NCBI GenBank assembly: GCA_964569245.1
Contig: CAZMTK010000001.1
Coordinates: 186,001-250,000 of the forward strand
Length of the DNA: 64,000 bases
Reading direction: 5' to 3'
Origin: JAAYTY01 sp964569245
GTDB taxonomy: Bacteria > Fermentibacterota > Fermentibacteria > Fermentibacterales > Fermentibacteraceae
In this document: in pieces, positions 1 through 8,951 of the stretch
How the letters are laid out: each line of letters opens with the position of its first letter
How positions within the stretch are numbered: the stretch's first letter is position 1
Program-made: the position numbers and the translations under genes
Notes under the pieces: model-generated
Told to the model about the DNA's origin: nothing
What the model saw: the letters and a program-made list of their open reading frames with translations, nothing else
Database searches by the model: none

Positions 1-321
1 GAGCGGTGCGGCCGGGAGCATCCGCAGAGAGAGAGTGAGCAGGTAGAGGAGGCTGCTCCACAGCATCCTCGCAGCGAGGGCCATCACTCGCGGAGGCCTC
101 GAGATCGAGAGGGCCATGCCGATTCCCAGCGAGAGGATCCTCCTGCGGAGGCTCGGGAGCCTGGCGTCGCGCGAGACGAGAGAGAACGCCGTCCCTGCCG
201 CGACACCCGCGAGGAGGGACAGCACCGCCAGGCGCAAGCCGGGCTCGAGCGGGGAGAGGGGCAGCAGGACGAGATCGAACAGGGAGTCCAGGAAGGCCTG
301 AAGCCCCGCAAGCAGCTTCAC
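1..321 (-). CDS. Conserved membrane protein, N-terminal part (cut by window edge)
   Basis: An open frame of 107 codons runs off the left edge. The GTG start sits in a GTGA overlap with the stop of the upstream phosphatase gene, so translation is probably coupled. The first 45 residues contain FDLVLLPLSPL and then a hydrophobic helix. A basic patch (RLRR-like, residues 55-65) follows, and a second hydrophobic segment fills residues 86-107. This plan resembles small bacterial membrane proteins of the DUF106/YidC-like type that carry a short amphipathic start and cytoplasmic arginines, but that is an impression only. It is the last visible gene of the operon with the two phosphatase-superfamily proteins, so a membrane or envelope role is likely. 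No catalytic motif is visible in the part present. Confidence 0.6.
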   Translation of the reverse strand, partial: MKLLAGLQAFLDSLFDLVLLPLSPLEPGLRLAVLSLLAGVAAGTAFSLVSRDARLPSLRRRILSLGIGMALSISRPPRVMALAARMLWSSLLYLLTLSLRMLPAAPL

Positions 322-2267
322 GACAGCACCCGTCTTCCCTCGGAGCCGCTTCCGAGGAGGAGGGCCGCTACCGAGGTGCCCACATCGGCGAGACGGGGGT
401 CGCTCACGGTTATCTCGCAACTGGAAGCCAGCACTCCTGGGACCGTGGAGGGCTCCATGCAGTGGTCGCCCGACCAGGCGTCGGTGTTGTCCGAAAGGAT
501 TTCGCTCCCGAACCCCCCAAGAGCAGTGGTCCAGGAGGCCCGGTAGCCGGGGGCGTAGCCCACGATGATGTCAGGTGCATGTTCGGGCAGGGGGCCGGGC
601 ATCTCGTCTGCCACGACGTGGGCGCAGGATACGACTCTGCGCCCTGTGAGGGGGTCGGTCACGGACTCGAGGTCCGCCTTGAGCCCGGCGAGGAGCCCGG
701 CGGCCTCCGCCGGATCGACCGAGCCTCCCTGCTCCCTTCCGCGCAGGTTCAGGTACAGGCTGTTGATGCCCAGTCCGTAGGCAGCAGTGCCGTTCCAGTC
801 CACCCCTTCGAACGGCGCCGGGGAGGGAGTGCGCCGGTCTCTCGACATGTAGCCCGATGCGGCCAGCCATGTGTTGATGTCGAACTGCCTCCTGAACGGA
901 GCGAAACCATGGTCGGAGACCACCACCAGGTCGGTCCGCCGGTCGAGGAGCCCCATCGCCTCGCCGACGAGAGAATCGATCCTGTCGTAGAGGTATGGGA
1001 TGAACCCGGCCGCTCCGCCGGCGACCCGGGGCGCCGGGCTGAGAAAGTCCATCGCACGATAGAACACGTGCATGTTCAGGTCGAGCGAAGTGAAGTAGTG
1101 GAAGGCAAGCCCCTCCCTGAATGCGTTCAGCCCGTGGCGGAACAGCCGCTCCTGCTCTTCGAGGACGAGCAGGGCTTGATCCATGTACTCGGAGTCGCTG
1201 AGAACTCCCCGGGAGAGGGCCTTCGTGTCCTCGGGGAACCCCTTCGTCGAGAATGCCCCGAGCTCGATCGCGAGGTCGCGCGAGAGCCATCCCGGCGACG
1301 AGATCGGCATGGCGGGATCGACCGGGTCTATCTGGAGGGGGGACAGGTAGAGCTCCAGAGCCGGTTCTACACGGCACAGGCAGAACCTCCCGATGGCCCT
1401 GACCGAGGCCAGCCCCGGAACGAGGTCGAAGCGGATCCTGACCCACCTGCTCCATTCGCCCTCTGCCAGCACGACGGCCTCGCCTGAGACCTCGATCAGG
1501 GCACCGCGCGCAGCCCTGTCCACCGTGAGCACGGCCTCGACGCTCGCCTGCGGAGCCCCCTCCAGGAACGTATTGCAGGGCCCGTAGATGCGGATCAAGT
1601 AGGTTCCGTTTCCGTCGTCCCTCACGGCGGATACGATGCCGCCGCCGGTGTCGTCGCTGACCTGCATGGGGTCGTCGGTGTAGAAGGAGAAGCTTCCCTG
1701 AGAGCCGGTGATGTCCGGGGTTCCCAGACCCGTTAGAACGCGTGCTCCATGCGCTGAATCTGGGGGGAAGTCCACGGGCAGGTTCATCAGGGAGACCGGG
1801 ATGCCGGCGTCGGTGAGGGGCTTCCAGAAGGGTTCGCCCCGTCTAAGGAGGCGCGGATGCGCCCCCCTGATCGGGATCCTCCAGCGCCCGGCACTTACGA
1901 AACCCCCTCCGGGATCGACGACCGAGGTCGAGAGGCGGGCGGTGCGGTCGGACGGGTTTCTGTGGATGAAATCGAAGATTCCGTGAACCTCGGGCCCCTT
2001 CCCGGTGATGAAGGAGGACCAGGCGACGGGGCTCTGCGGGGGCAGCGTGGTGGCGAGCCTGGAGCAGCCGCCCATCGCCGACAGCGTTCTGAGGTTGGGA
2101 AGTCGGCCGTCGCTCGCGAGCCGCTCGACCATGCCGGGGTCCATTCCGTCGACGGCCATGACGATGACTCTGCGAGTGCCGTCCTGCGAAGAGCGACCGC
2201 AGGATGACAGCAGCGGAACTGCAGCAACCGCTCCTGCGGCCATTCCGAGGAACCTGCGCCTGTTCAT
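318..2267 (-). CDS. Alkaline phosphatase superfamily protein, TAT-exported lipoprotein
   Basis: The 649-residue protein belongs to the type I phosphodiesterase/nucleotide pyrophosphatase branch of the alkaline phosphatase superfamily, which hydrolyses phosphomono- or diesters with two metal ions. The N-terminus has a twin-arginine signal (RRRFLG, residues 3-8) and a lipobox ending at Cys23, so it should be exported folded and lipid-anchored. Metal and nucleophile blocks are AVDGMDPG (about 38-45) and SPVAWSSFITG (79-89) followed by HGIFDF. Further blocks are a DLNMH stretch, VVSDHGF and SGDHC near the C-terminus. The ATG at 2267 is chosen because it gives a clean signal peptide, has GAGAGGGAG upstream and overlaps the previous stop as ATGA. 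A longer frame upstream lies antisense-like inside the neighbouring gene and is not used. The substrate cannot be told from the sequence. Confidence 0.85.
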   Translation of the reverse strand: MNRRRFLGMAAGAVAAVPLLSSCGRSSQDGTRRVIVMAVDGMDPGMVERLASDGRLPNLRTLSAMGGCSRLATTLPPQSPVAWSSFITGKGPEVHGIFDFIHRNPSDRTARLSTSVVDPGGGFVSAGRWRIPIRGAHPRLLRRGEPFWKPLTDAGIPVSLMNLPVDFPPDSAHGARVLTGLGTPDITGSQGSFSFYTDDPMQVSDDTGGGIVSAVRDDGNGTYLIRIYGPCNTFLEGAPQASVEAVLTVDRAARGALIEVSGEAVVLAEGEWSRWVRIRFDLVPGLASVRAIGRFCLCRVEPALELYLSPLQIDPVDPAMPISSPGWLSRDLAIELGAFSTKGFPEDTKALSRGVLSDSEYMDQALLVLEEQERLFRHGLNAFREGLAFHYFTSLDLNMHVFYRAMDFLSPAPRVAGGAAGFIPYLYDRIDSLVGEAMGLLDRRTDLVVVSDHGFAPFRRQFDINTWLAASGYMSRDRRTPSPAPFEGVDWNGTAAYGLGINSLYLNLRGREQGGSVDPAEAAGLLAGLKADLESVTDPLTGRRVVSCAHVVADEMPGPLPEHAPDIIVGYAPGYRASWTTALGGFGSEILSDNTDAWSGDHCMEPSTVPGVLASSCEITVSDPRLADVGTSVAALLLGSGSEGRRVLS

Positions 2268-4261
2268 CGCTCCCTCTCCAGCAGGCTTCTTCCTCTCATG
2301 TGCGCGGGAGGCCTGATCCCGAGGGCGGACAGAATGGTGGGCGCCATGTCGGCCATTGTCGCTCCGCGGGTCTCCAGCATCCTGTTCGATCCAAGAAAAG
2401 CAGGGACCAGGCTGCTGTCCTGGCAGTGATCGCCGCTCCATCCGAGCTCGTTGCGATAGACCTGAAGCCTGCCGATCCCCCCCGTGGCGCTGTTCCAGGC
2501 CGCCCTGAAGCCGCTTCTCATCCCGACGATCAGCTCGGGTGCGTCCCCGGAATAGGGTCCGTGATAGACATCGGAGGATCGGTGGACGGCAAGGACGGCA
2601 GGAGAGCCGTCGGGCCCCTTCAGATCCAGGAGCGCCGAGGCGATGCGGTCGGCCAGGACGGGAGCCTCTGCAGGCTCTACGATTCCCGATGCCTCGCGGC
2701 CCTTCAGGTTCAGGAAGATCCCGGCGAGCCCCAGCGAATAGGCGGCCGTACGGGACCAGTCGACGCCCCTGAAGGAGTCCTCGACCTCCTGAACGCCGTC
2801 CTCGAGGGTCATGAATCCGCTGTCGACGAGCCACCTGTTGAGGTCCACGCACCAGTCGAAGGATGTGAAGCCGTGGTCCGACAGGACGATGAGGAGATCG
2901 TCATCGCCCAGCATCCGGAGCACCTCGGCCAGCATGGCGTCCATCCTCCTGTACATCTCCCTTATCGCGCTACCGGGCCCCGAACCCTGCCTCCAGAACA
3001 TGTGCTGAATCCTGTCGGATGTGTCCATCACGCAGAGAACCAGCCCGCGGGACACCGAGCGCATGGCGTCGAGCAGCATGGCGCGTCTCTCGCCGAAGAT
3101 CCTCCAGCACTGGTCGAGGAACGACTGCTCGTCGATAGCCGAGTTGCTCAGCGCCCATGTGTCCTCCGCCAGTCCCATGGTGGCGAAAGGACCGAGAAGC
3201 CCGGCGAGATACTTCGAGTAGAGCGGCGGATGCGATATGGGGACAGGCGGGCTCCACGGGTCCGGATGGACGGCCGTGCAGTAGAGAGAGGGCTTGCCGT
3301 CTTCGGAGAGCTTCAGAAGGAAGCTCGCTATCCCTCGAGCTCCGCGGAGCCTCCCGCCGAACCGGAGCGACACCCAGCCCGAGGCCAGCCCCGGCTCCAG
3401 CCTTGTGGACGCCCCCTGCACTCCCAGGAGCCATCCGCCGTTACTGCGCCGCAGGGTGACTGCGACCGGCTTCATCCCCGGGGGACCCTCGAGGTCTGCC
3501 TTCCAGACTCCGTCCGAGACGCAAGAGAGGGGAGCCTCGACACCGCCCGGGAGACGTCTTCCGGATCCTTCTCCGAAGAGCGTGTAGGTGCCCTGGGTGC
3601 CGCGCAGATCGGGGACGCACATCCCGGACAGGATGGATCCGGACAGCTTCTCGGGCGGGTAGGTGACGGGCACCCTTATCACCACGGCCCCCAGGCCGTA
3701 GCGGCCCAGGTAGCTCCAGAAGGGCCTGCTCCTGCGGAGGAGCCTGATCCGGGCCCGGCCCCGCGTCGTGCCCGAAGTCGACACCGAGGAGAGCCTCGGC
3801 AGGTACCGCAGCCTGTCAGGGGCCAGGAAGTCGAAGATTCCGTGACCGCCGGGATCGACTCCTGTCTGGAAGGTGGACCAGGCCACGGGGGAGATTCCAG
3901 GGACTGTCGTCTCCATCCGTATCGAGCAGGCAAGCGAAGCCAGCGCAGGCAGCTCGCCCTCGGACGCCAGACTGGAGACCAGATCAGGCGACAGGCCGTC
4001 GAAGCCCAGCACCACCACCCTCTTCGCGACTGGCTTCAGCGGACGTCTGGAGCGCCGTACGGCGCCGACAGCGGCCAGGACCGGCCAGGCCGCCAGAGAG
4101 CCTGCTGTCGCCAGAAGAGCGTTCAGGACCGCCAGGAGGGAACCGGCAAGACCGAAGCCTGCCCCGGGACCGACGTATGCCGCAGCCGTCCCGGGGCATA
4201 GCAGCAGAGCCAACAAGGGGAGAAGAATGAGTGGAACCAGGAGCGTCCTCCTCGGGGGCAT
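2264..4261 (-). CDS. Alkaline phosphatase superfamily protein with N-terminal membrane segments
   Basis: The 665-residue paralogue of the downstream gene carries the same catalytic blocks: VVVLGFDGLSPD (83-93), SPVAWSTFQTG (124-134), HGIFDF, IQHMFW, VLSDHGF and SGDHC. The N-terminus differs. There is a signal/anchor helix at residues 7-28, then a YVGPGAG motif and a second hydrophobic stretch (38-68) before a basic linker, so the catalytic domain is tethered to the membrane. It is the first gene of a three-gene minus-strand operon (ATGA junction with the next). A perfect TATAAT lies only 8 nt before the ATG and no Shine-Dalgarno is visible, which suggests a leaderless message. The substrate is unknown; phosphodiester or phospholipid headgroup cleavage is possible. 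Confidence 0.82.
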   Translation of the reverse strand: MPPRRTLLVPLILLPLLALLLCPGTAAAYVGPGAGFGLAGSLLAVLNALLATAGSLAAWPVLAAVGAVRRSRRPLKPVAKRVVVLGFDGLSPDLVSSLASEGELPALASLACSIRMETTVPGISPVAWSTFQTGVDPGGHGIFDFLAPDRLRYLPRLSSVSTSGTTRGRARIRLLRRSRPFWSYLGRYGLGAVVIRVPVTYPPEKLSGSILSGMCVPDLRGTQGTYTLFGEGSGRRLPGGVEAPLSCVSDGVWKADLEGPPGMKPVAVTLRRSNGGWLLGVQGASTRLEPGLASGWVSLRFGGRLRGARGIASFLLKLSEDGKPSLYCTAVHPDPWSPPVPISHPPLYSKYLAGLLGPFATMGLAEDTWALSNSAIDEQSFLDQCWRIFGERRAMLLDAMRSVSRGLVLCVMDTSDRIQHMFWRQGSGPGSAIREMYRRMDAMLAEVLRMLGDDDLLIVLSDHGFTSFDWCVDLNRWLVDSGFMTLEDGVQEVEDSFRGVDWSRTAAYSLGLAGIFLNLKGREASGIVEPAEAPVLADRIASALLDLKGPDGSPAVLAVHRSSDVYHGPYSGDAPELIVGMRSGFRAAWNSATGGIGRLQVYRNELGWSGDHCQDSSLVPAFLGSNRMLETRGATMADMAPTILSALGIRPPAHMRGRSLLERER

Positions 4262-4269
4262 GACGGAAG

Positions 4270-4275
4270 ATTATA
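4270..4275 (-). promoter_or_regulatory. Candidate -10 box (TATAAT) of a leaderless transcript
   Basis: The minus strand reads TATAAT here, 8 nt upstream of the ATG at 4261, with no SD in between. A start site about 7 nt after the box would fall on or next to the start codon. The -35 region is not convincing. Confidence 0.4.
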
Positions 4276-4318
4276 CTTGCACCGCAATCGTCCGGCTATC
4301 TCTGCGATGGGAGAACGA

Positions 4319-4654
4319 ATGAAGCTCGCGTTTTGTTCCCTTGCACTGCTGGCGGTCCTCGGCACCGGATGCGGCAGCGGGACCAGGGTCGAGGTCGTGA
4401 ACGAGTTCGGGGTGGATCTGACGGACGTGAGGGTCTCCTTCGGGAGCCTGTCTGCATCCTGGGACAGGATCGAGCCGGGGGACGCCGTCTCGACCCGGCT
4501 CTCCATACCGCAGCAGGGATGCGCCGTCGTGTCCTACTCCTGCGGGGAGTACGAGATGACCGACTCGCTGGAGATGCCGCCGAACGCATCGGCCGCAGGC
4601 AGGATTTCCATCTATCTCGCCGACGGATCAACTACTCTGAGATACAGCTTCTGA
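4319..4654 (+). CDS. Small lipoprotein of unknown function
   Basis: A 111-residue protein with a type II signal peptide: basic start (MK), hydrophobic core and a lipobox LGTGC that puts the lipidated cysteine at residue 18. The mature part is a short beta-rich domain (VEVVNEFGVDLTDVRVSFG, then alternating strands) with three further cysteines, like a small Ig- or DUF-type fold. The ATG at 4319 has GGGAG 5 nt upstream; an upstream in-frame ATG at 4277 would destroy the signal peptide. It lies divergent from the phosphatase operon and 64 nt before the activase gene. No family is recognised. Confidence 0.65.
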   Translation: MKLAFCSLALLAVLGTGCGSGTRVEVVNEFGVDLTDVRVSFGSLSASWDRIEPGDAVSTRLSIPQQGCAVVSYSCGEYEMTDSLEMPPNASAAGRISIYLADGSTTLRYSF

Positions 4655-4718
4655 CAGGATGCCCGCTCCGGCAGCAGGCCGGAGACGGGAGTCGGGAGCG
4701 ACAGGGGGAGCGACAGCG

Positions 4719-7700
4719 ATGTCCGTCGCAAGGCTAGGCATAGACATGGGCTCGGTCAGCACCAAGATAGCGGTGGTGCAGGACGGGGCGATTCAGAGGA
4801 CCGCGTACAGGAGGCACCTGGGCAGGCCCGCCGAGGCCCTCGCGATCCTCCTATCTTCCGTCGAGGGCTGGGAGGACATGGAGCTCTGCTTCACCGGCTC
4901 GGCCTCCAGGCTCGCCGCAGGAGCCGCCGGGCTGCAGCCCGTAAACGAGGTGGTAGCCCTGGCAGCTGCAGTCACGCGCTTCCATCCTGATCTGAGATCC
5001 GTGATAGAGATGGGAGGGCAGGACTCGAAGCTGCTGCTGTTCAGGGGAGACGGCCGGGGCTCCTCGTTCGACGATTTCGCCATGAACTCCATCTGCGCAG
5101 CCGGGACCGGCTCCTTCCTGGACCAGCAGGCCGCTCGCCTCGGGCTCGATCCCCACTCGCTGGGGGAGCTCGCCGCCCGCTGCGCCTGCCCTCCGCGTGT
5201 GGCGGGCAGGTGCAGCGTTTTCGCGAAGTCCGACATGATACACCTCCAGCAGGTAGGGGCGTCGCTCGAGGACATAGTCGCGGGCCTGTGCCACGCAGTG
5301 GCCAGGAACTTCAAGAGCACGATAGCGGGCGGAAGGGATTTCAGACCTCCGGTGGGCTTCGTCGGCGGCGTGGCGGCCAACAGGGGAATGGTCCGGGCCT
5401 TCGGGGAGGTGCTGGCCGGATCCTGCGGCGGGATCACCGTCCCGAGGCACTTCCACTCGCTTGCCGCGGCAGGGGCCGCCATCGCTGCATCGGAAGGACA
5501 GGCAGGTTCTCCCGGAGCCGGGTTCCTCGAGAGAACGGGCGAGATGTCTGACTCCAGGGTGACGAACCGGACGCATCCGCCCCTGTCGAGGCACCATTCC
5601 GCCCGGCCCAGGCCGGCCATCCACCGTCTCGAACCCGGAGAACCCGTCTATCTGGGGATAGACGTGGGCTCCATAAGCACCAACGTAGTGGCTCTCGACT
5701 CTGCCGGGAGGGTCGCCGCCAGGGAGTATCTCATGACCGCAGGGCGCCCGCTCGAGGCCGTCAAGAAGGGGCTCGGACTAGTGGCGGGGCTCCTCGGCGT
5801 TGACAGGCCGGTGCTCGGGGTCGGAGTGACGGGATCGGGGAGATATCTCACCGGCGACTTCGTGGGGGCCGACTTGATAAGGAACGAGATCACCGCCCAG
5901 GCAAGAGCCGCACTCGCCGCGGACCCCTCGGTCGACACCGTCTTCGAGATCGGCGGGCAGGACTCGAAGTACATCTCGATCGAGTCCGGACGTGTGATCG
6001 ATTTCGAGATGAACAAGGTCTGCGCCGCAGGAACAGGCTCCTTCCTCGAGGAGCAGGCCGAGAGGCTCGGTCTGTCGATCCGCGATTTCGGGCCCGCTGC
6101 GGTCGAGGCACCCGCCCCGGCCGCCCTCGGTGAGCGATGCACCGTCTTCATGGAGACTGACGTGGTGGCCCACCAGGCCTCCGGAACCGCCATCGAGAAC
6201 ATCGTCGGAGGCCTTTCCTACAGCATCGTCCAGAACTATCTGCACAGAGTCGTAGGCGACCGCAGGGTGGGGAAGAGGATCCTCTTCCAGGGAGGTACCG
6301 CGCACAACGCCGGCGTCGTCGCCGCCTTCAGGGCGGTGCTGGGCAGGGAGGTGACGGTCCCTCCTCACAACGACGTCACAGGCGCCATCGGAGCGGCCCT
6401 GCTCGCCATGGAGGAGAAGCCCTCGGGGCCTTCCAGGTTCAGGGGCTTCGACATCTCGTCGGCCTCCTACACCCAGGAGAGCTTCACTTGCGGGCAATGC
6501 AGCAACGCCTGCGAGATCCACTGCGTGACTCTGGGCGACGGCCGGAAGCTGCTGCACGGAGGACGCTGCGAGAAGTACGAGAAGCAGAAGTCGGGAGCCC
6601 CTGCCGCAGGCAGGAACTGGTTCACCGAGAGGGAGCGCATCCTGCTCGATGGCTGGAGGCAGCCGGAGGGACGCACCGGGCGCAGACGGGTGGGCATTCC
6701 CAGGGCTCTCTGGTTCTGGGAGTTCTTCCCCTTCTTCAGGGCCTTCTTCGAGGGCTGCGGCTTCGAGGTGGTGCTGTCGGCGCCGTCGAGCCCGTCGACC
6801 GTGCACGACGGCGTGGAGAGCACCGCCGCCGAGACCTGCTTCCCGGTGAAGCTGGCCCACGGGCATGTGCTCGACCTCGTCGAGAGGTTCAAGCCCGACT
6901 TCGTCTTCCTCCCCTCTATCCTGAGGGCGTTCCCCAATGCGGGATTCCAGGAGAGCCACAACTGCCCGTACGTGCAGGGCTCCCCGTGGATAGTGGAAGC
7001 CGGGCTCGGCCTGGGAGCCGGCAGAGCCAGGGTCCTCTCGCCGGTTCTGGACCTGTCCGCTCCGGCGAGGCGGCTGGCTTCCTCCATGGAATCCCTGGGG
7101 GCGGCTATCGGAGTACCGCCGCGCGAAGCGAGGCTGGCCGCGGAAGCAGCCGCCTCCGCCCAGCGGAGGTTCGAGGCCTCCATGCTCGAGGCCGGCAGGA
7201 AGGCCCTCTCGGAGCTCAGGGAGGGCGAGAGAGCCCTGGCGGTCGTGAGCAGGCCCTACAACGGGTGCGACGCCATGGCGAGCGCCGGCCTGGCGAGCAG
7301 GCTCTCGATGCTCGGCGTGACCGTCATCCCGGGAGAGATGCTGGAGCTGCCGCTCGAGAGGGCAGCCGCCCTGCATCCAAACATGTACTGGCACTATGGG
7401 CAGAAGATCCTCGCTGCGGCGATAGCCGTGAGGGAGGATCCCCGGCTCCATGCCGTATATCTCACCAACTTCGGCTGCGGGCCCGACTCGTTCATCGCTC
7501 ACTTCTTCGCGAAGATCATGGGCGACAAGCCGTACCTGACCATCGAGACCGACGAGCACGCCGCGGACGCCGGCATAGTGACCAGGTGCGAGGCGTTCCT
7601 CGACTCCCTTTCGTCCAGGCCCGGATCGTCTTCTCCCGCCCCGGCGAGGCTCGTCGAGACCCGCGAAGGCGATCTGGAGGGCAGGACCGTCTGGGTGCCC

Positions 7701-8951
7701 TGTCTGGGAGACGGGACGCGTCTGATCGCCGCCGCCGCAAGGAGACGGGGCATCGACGCGAAGGCCATGCCGGAAACCGATGCCGAGTCCGTCTCGCTGG
7801 GCCGAGGCGCAACCTCGGGCAGGGAATGCTATCCCGCCATCATCACCTCCGGCAACATGCTGAAGGTCCTCCGCTCGAACGATCCGGAGAGAACCGCCTT
7901 CTTCATGGGAACCGCATCGGGGCCCTGCCGGTTCGGGCAGTACTGCAGCTACCACCGCATGCTCCTCGAGAGGGAGGGCTACGGCTCCGTTCCGGTCGTG
8001 ACATCCTCTTCTCGCGACTCCTACAGCTCCGTGTCCAATCTGACCACTCCCGGCTTCCAGATCGATCTCCTCAGGACTGCTGTGACCGCGGACACCCTCA
8101 GGAAGGCGCTCCACAGGGTGAGGCCCTACGCACTCGACCCTCCGGCTCTGGAGCGCATGCACCGCGGATTCCTCGACAGGGCCGAGAAGGCCCTGGAGAG
8201 CGGGGGCGCCCTGGTCCCCGTCATGCGGGATGCCGCCGAAGCCATGAGACGGATGCTCGGACCTGGAGCGGCGAGGCCCCGGATCCTGGTCTTCGGCGAG
8301 ATCTACGTAAGGAACGACCCCTTCGCGAACTCCTGGACGGCGGACCGAATCGAGGATCTCGGAGGAGAGGTCGTGCCGACATCCATCATGGAGTGGTTCG
8401 AATTCGTGAACCACTGCTACATAAGGCGCTCGATGGCTGCAGGGGACATCGCCGGGGCGCTGTCGGGAAGGATGAAGGGACTTCTCATGCGATTCGTGAG
8501 GCGCCGGCTGGAGAAGCCGTTCCGCGAGCTCTTCGACGGTCGGGAGGAGCCAGGGGCAGGGGAGATCCTCGCAGCGGCAGCTCCCTACATGCCGGAGAAC
8601 ATCGGCGGAGAGGCTATCCTCTGCATCGGCGCGCCGGTCGCCCTGTCGAAGAGAGGCGCCATCGAAGGCGCCGTGAACGTCCTTCCTTTCACCTGCCTTC
8701 CCGGAACTGTCGTCACTGCCGTCTCTAAGAGGATAAGGCGCGACTGTCCGGAACTGCCCTGGCTGAATCTGGCTTTCGACGGGCAGACGGACACGGACAA
8801 CGATTCCAGGCTGGAGGCGTTCATGTTCCAGGTCAGACAGAGGCTTGACACCGGTTCGTCCCTGACCTCGCCGGGGGCAGGCGCCGGCCGAGCTCCGGAG
8901 CGTGCGCCTGCGCGAGAGGCCGCAAGGCCGGAAGGAGCCTGGGATGCGTGA
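4719..8951 (+). CDS. Large acyl-CoA dehydratase activase (BcrAD/BadFG ATPase, duplicated, with DUF2229)
   Basis: A 1410-residue protein with two ASKHA-type ATPase domains followed by an activase-related C-terminal half. Domain 1 (about 5-275) has GIDMGSVSTK, EMGGQDSK, CAAGTGSF and GRCSVF. Domain 2 (about 310-575) repeats these as GIDVGSISTN, EIGGQDSK, CAAGTGSF and GERCTVF. In family members the CAAGTGSF cysteine and a second cysteine ligate a [4Fe-4S] cluster shared by a dimer, and ATP hydrolysis drives electron transfer to a 2-hydroxyacyl-CoA or benzoyl-CoA-type dehydratase. A cysteine cluster (CGQCSNACEIHC, about 590) precedes the DUF2229 region (VGIPRALWFWEFFPFF) and an HgdB-like tail. No dehydratase subunits lie nearby, so the electron acceptor is unknown. 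The ATG at 4719 has GGGGGAG upstream. The stop overlaps the next start by 8 nt. Confidence 0.88.
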   Translation: MSVARLGIDMGSVSTKIAVVQDGAIQRTAYRRHLGRPAEALAILLSSVEGWEDMELCFTGSASRLAAGAAGLQPVNEVVALAAAVTRFHPDLRSVIEMGGQDSKLLLFRGDGRGSSFDDFAMNSICAAGTGSFLDQQAARLGLDPHSLGELAARCACPPRVAGRCSVFAKSDMIHLQQVGASLEDIVAGLCHAVARNFKSTIAGGRDFRPPVGFVGGVAANRGMVRAFGEVLAGSCGGITVPRHFHSLAAAGAAIAASEGQAGSPGAGFLERTGEMSDSRVTNRTHPPLSRHHSARPRPAIHRLEPGEPVYLGIDVGSISTNVVALDSAGRVAAREYLMTAGRPLEAVKKGLGLVAGLLGVDRPVLGVGVTGSGRYLTGDFVGADLIRNEITAQARAALAADPSVDTVFEIGGQDSKYISIESGRVIDFEMNKVCAAGTGSFLEEQAERLGLSIRDFGPAAVEAPAPAALGERCTVFMETDVVAHQASGTAIENIVGGLSYSIVQNYLHRVVGDRRVGKRILFQGGTAHNAGVVAAFRAVLGREVTVPPHNDVTGAIGAALLAMEEKPSGPSRFRGFDISSASYTQESFTCGQCSNACEIHCVTLGDGRKLLHGGRCEKYEKQKSGAPAAGRNWFTERERILLDGWRQPEGRTGRRRVGIPRALWFWEFFPFFRAFFEGCGFEVVLSAPSSPSTVHDGVESTAAETCFPVKLAHGHVLDLVERFKPDFVFLPSILRAFPNAGFQESHNCPYVQGSPWIVEAGLGLGAGRARVLSPVLDLSAPARRLASSMESLGAAIGVPPREARLAAEAAASAQRRFEASMLEAGRKALSELREGERALAVVSRPYNGCDAMASAGLASRLSMLGVTVIPGEMLELPLERAAALHPNMYWHYGQKILAAAIAVREDPRLHAVYLTNFGCGPDSFIAHFFAKIMGDKPYLTIETDEHAADAGIVTRCEAFLDSLSSRPGSSSPAPARLVETREGDLEGRTVWVPCLGDGTRLIAAAARRRGIDAKAMPETDAESVSLGRGATSGRECYPAIITSGNMLKVLRSNDPERTAFFMGTASGPCRFGQYCSYHRMLLEREGYGSVPVVTSSSRDSYSSVSNLTTPGFQIDLLRTAVTADTLRKALHRVRPYALDPPALERMHRGFLDRAEKALESGGALVPVMRDAAEAMRRMLGPGAARPRILVFGEIYVRNDPFANSWTADRIEDLGGEVVPTSIMEWFEFVNHCYIRRSMAAGDIAGALSGRMKGLLMRFVRRRLEKPFRELFDGREEPGAGEILAAAAPYMPENIGGEAILCIGAPVALSKRGAIEGAVNVLPFTCLPGTVVTAVSKRIRRDCPELPWLNLAFDGQTDTDNDSRLEAFMFQVRQRLDTGSSLTSPGAGAGRAPERAPAREAARPEGAWDA

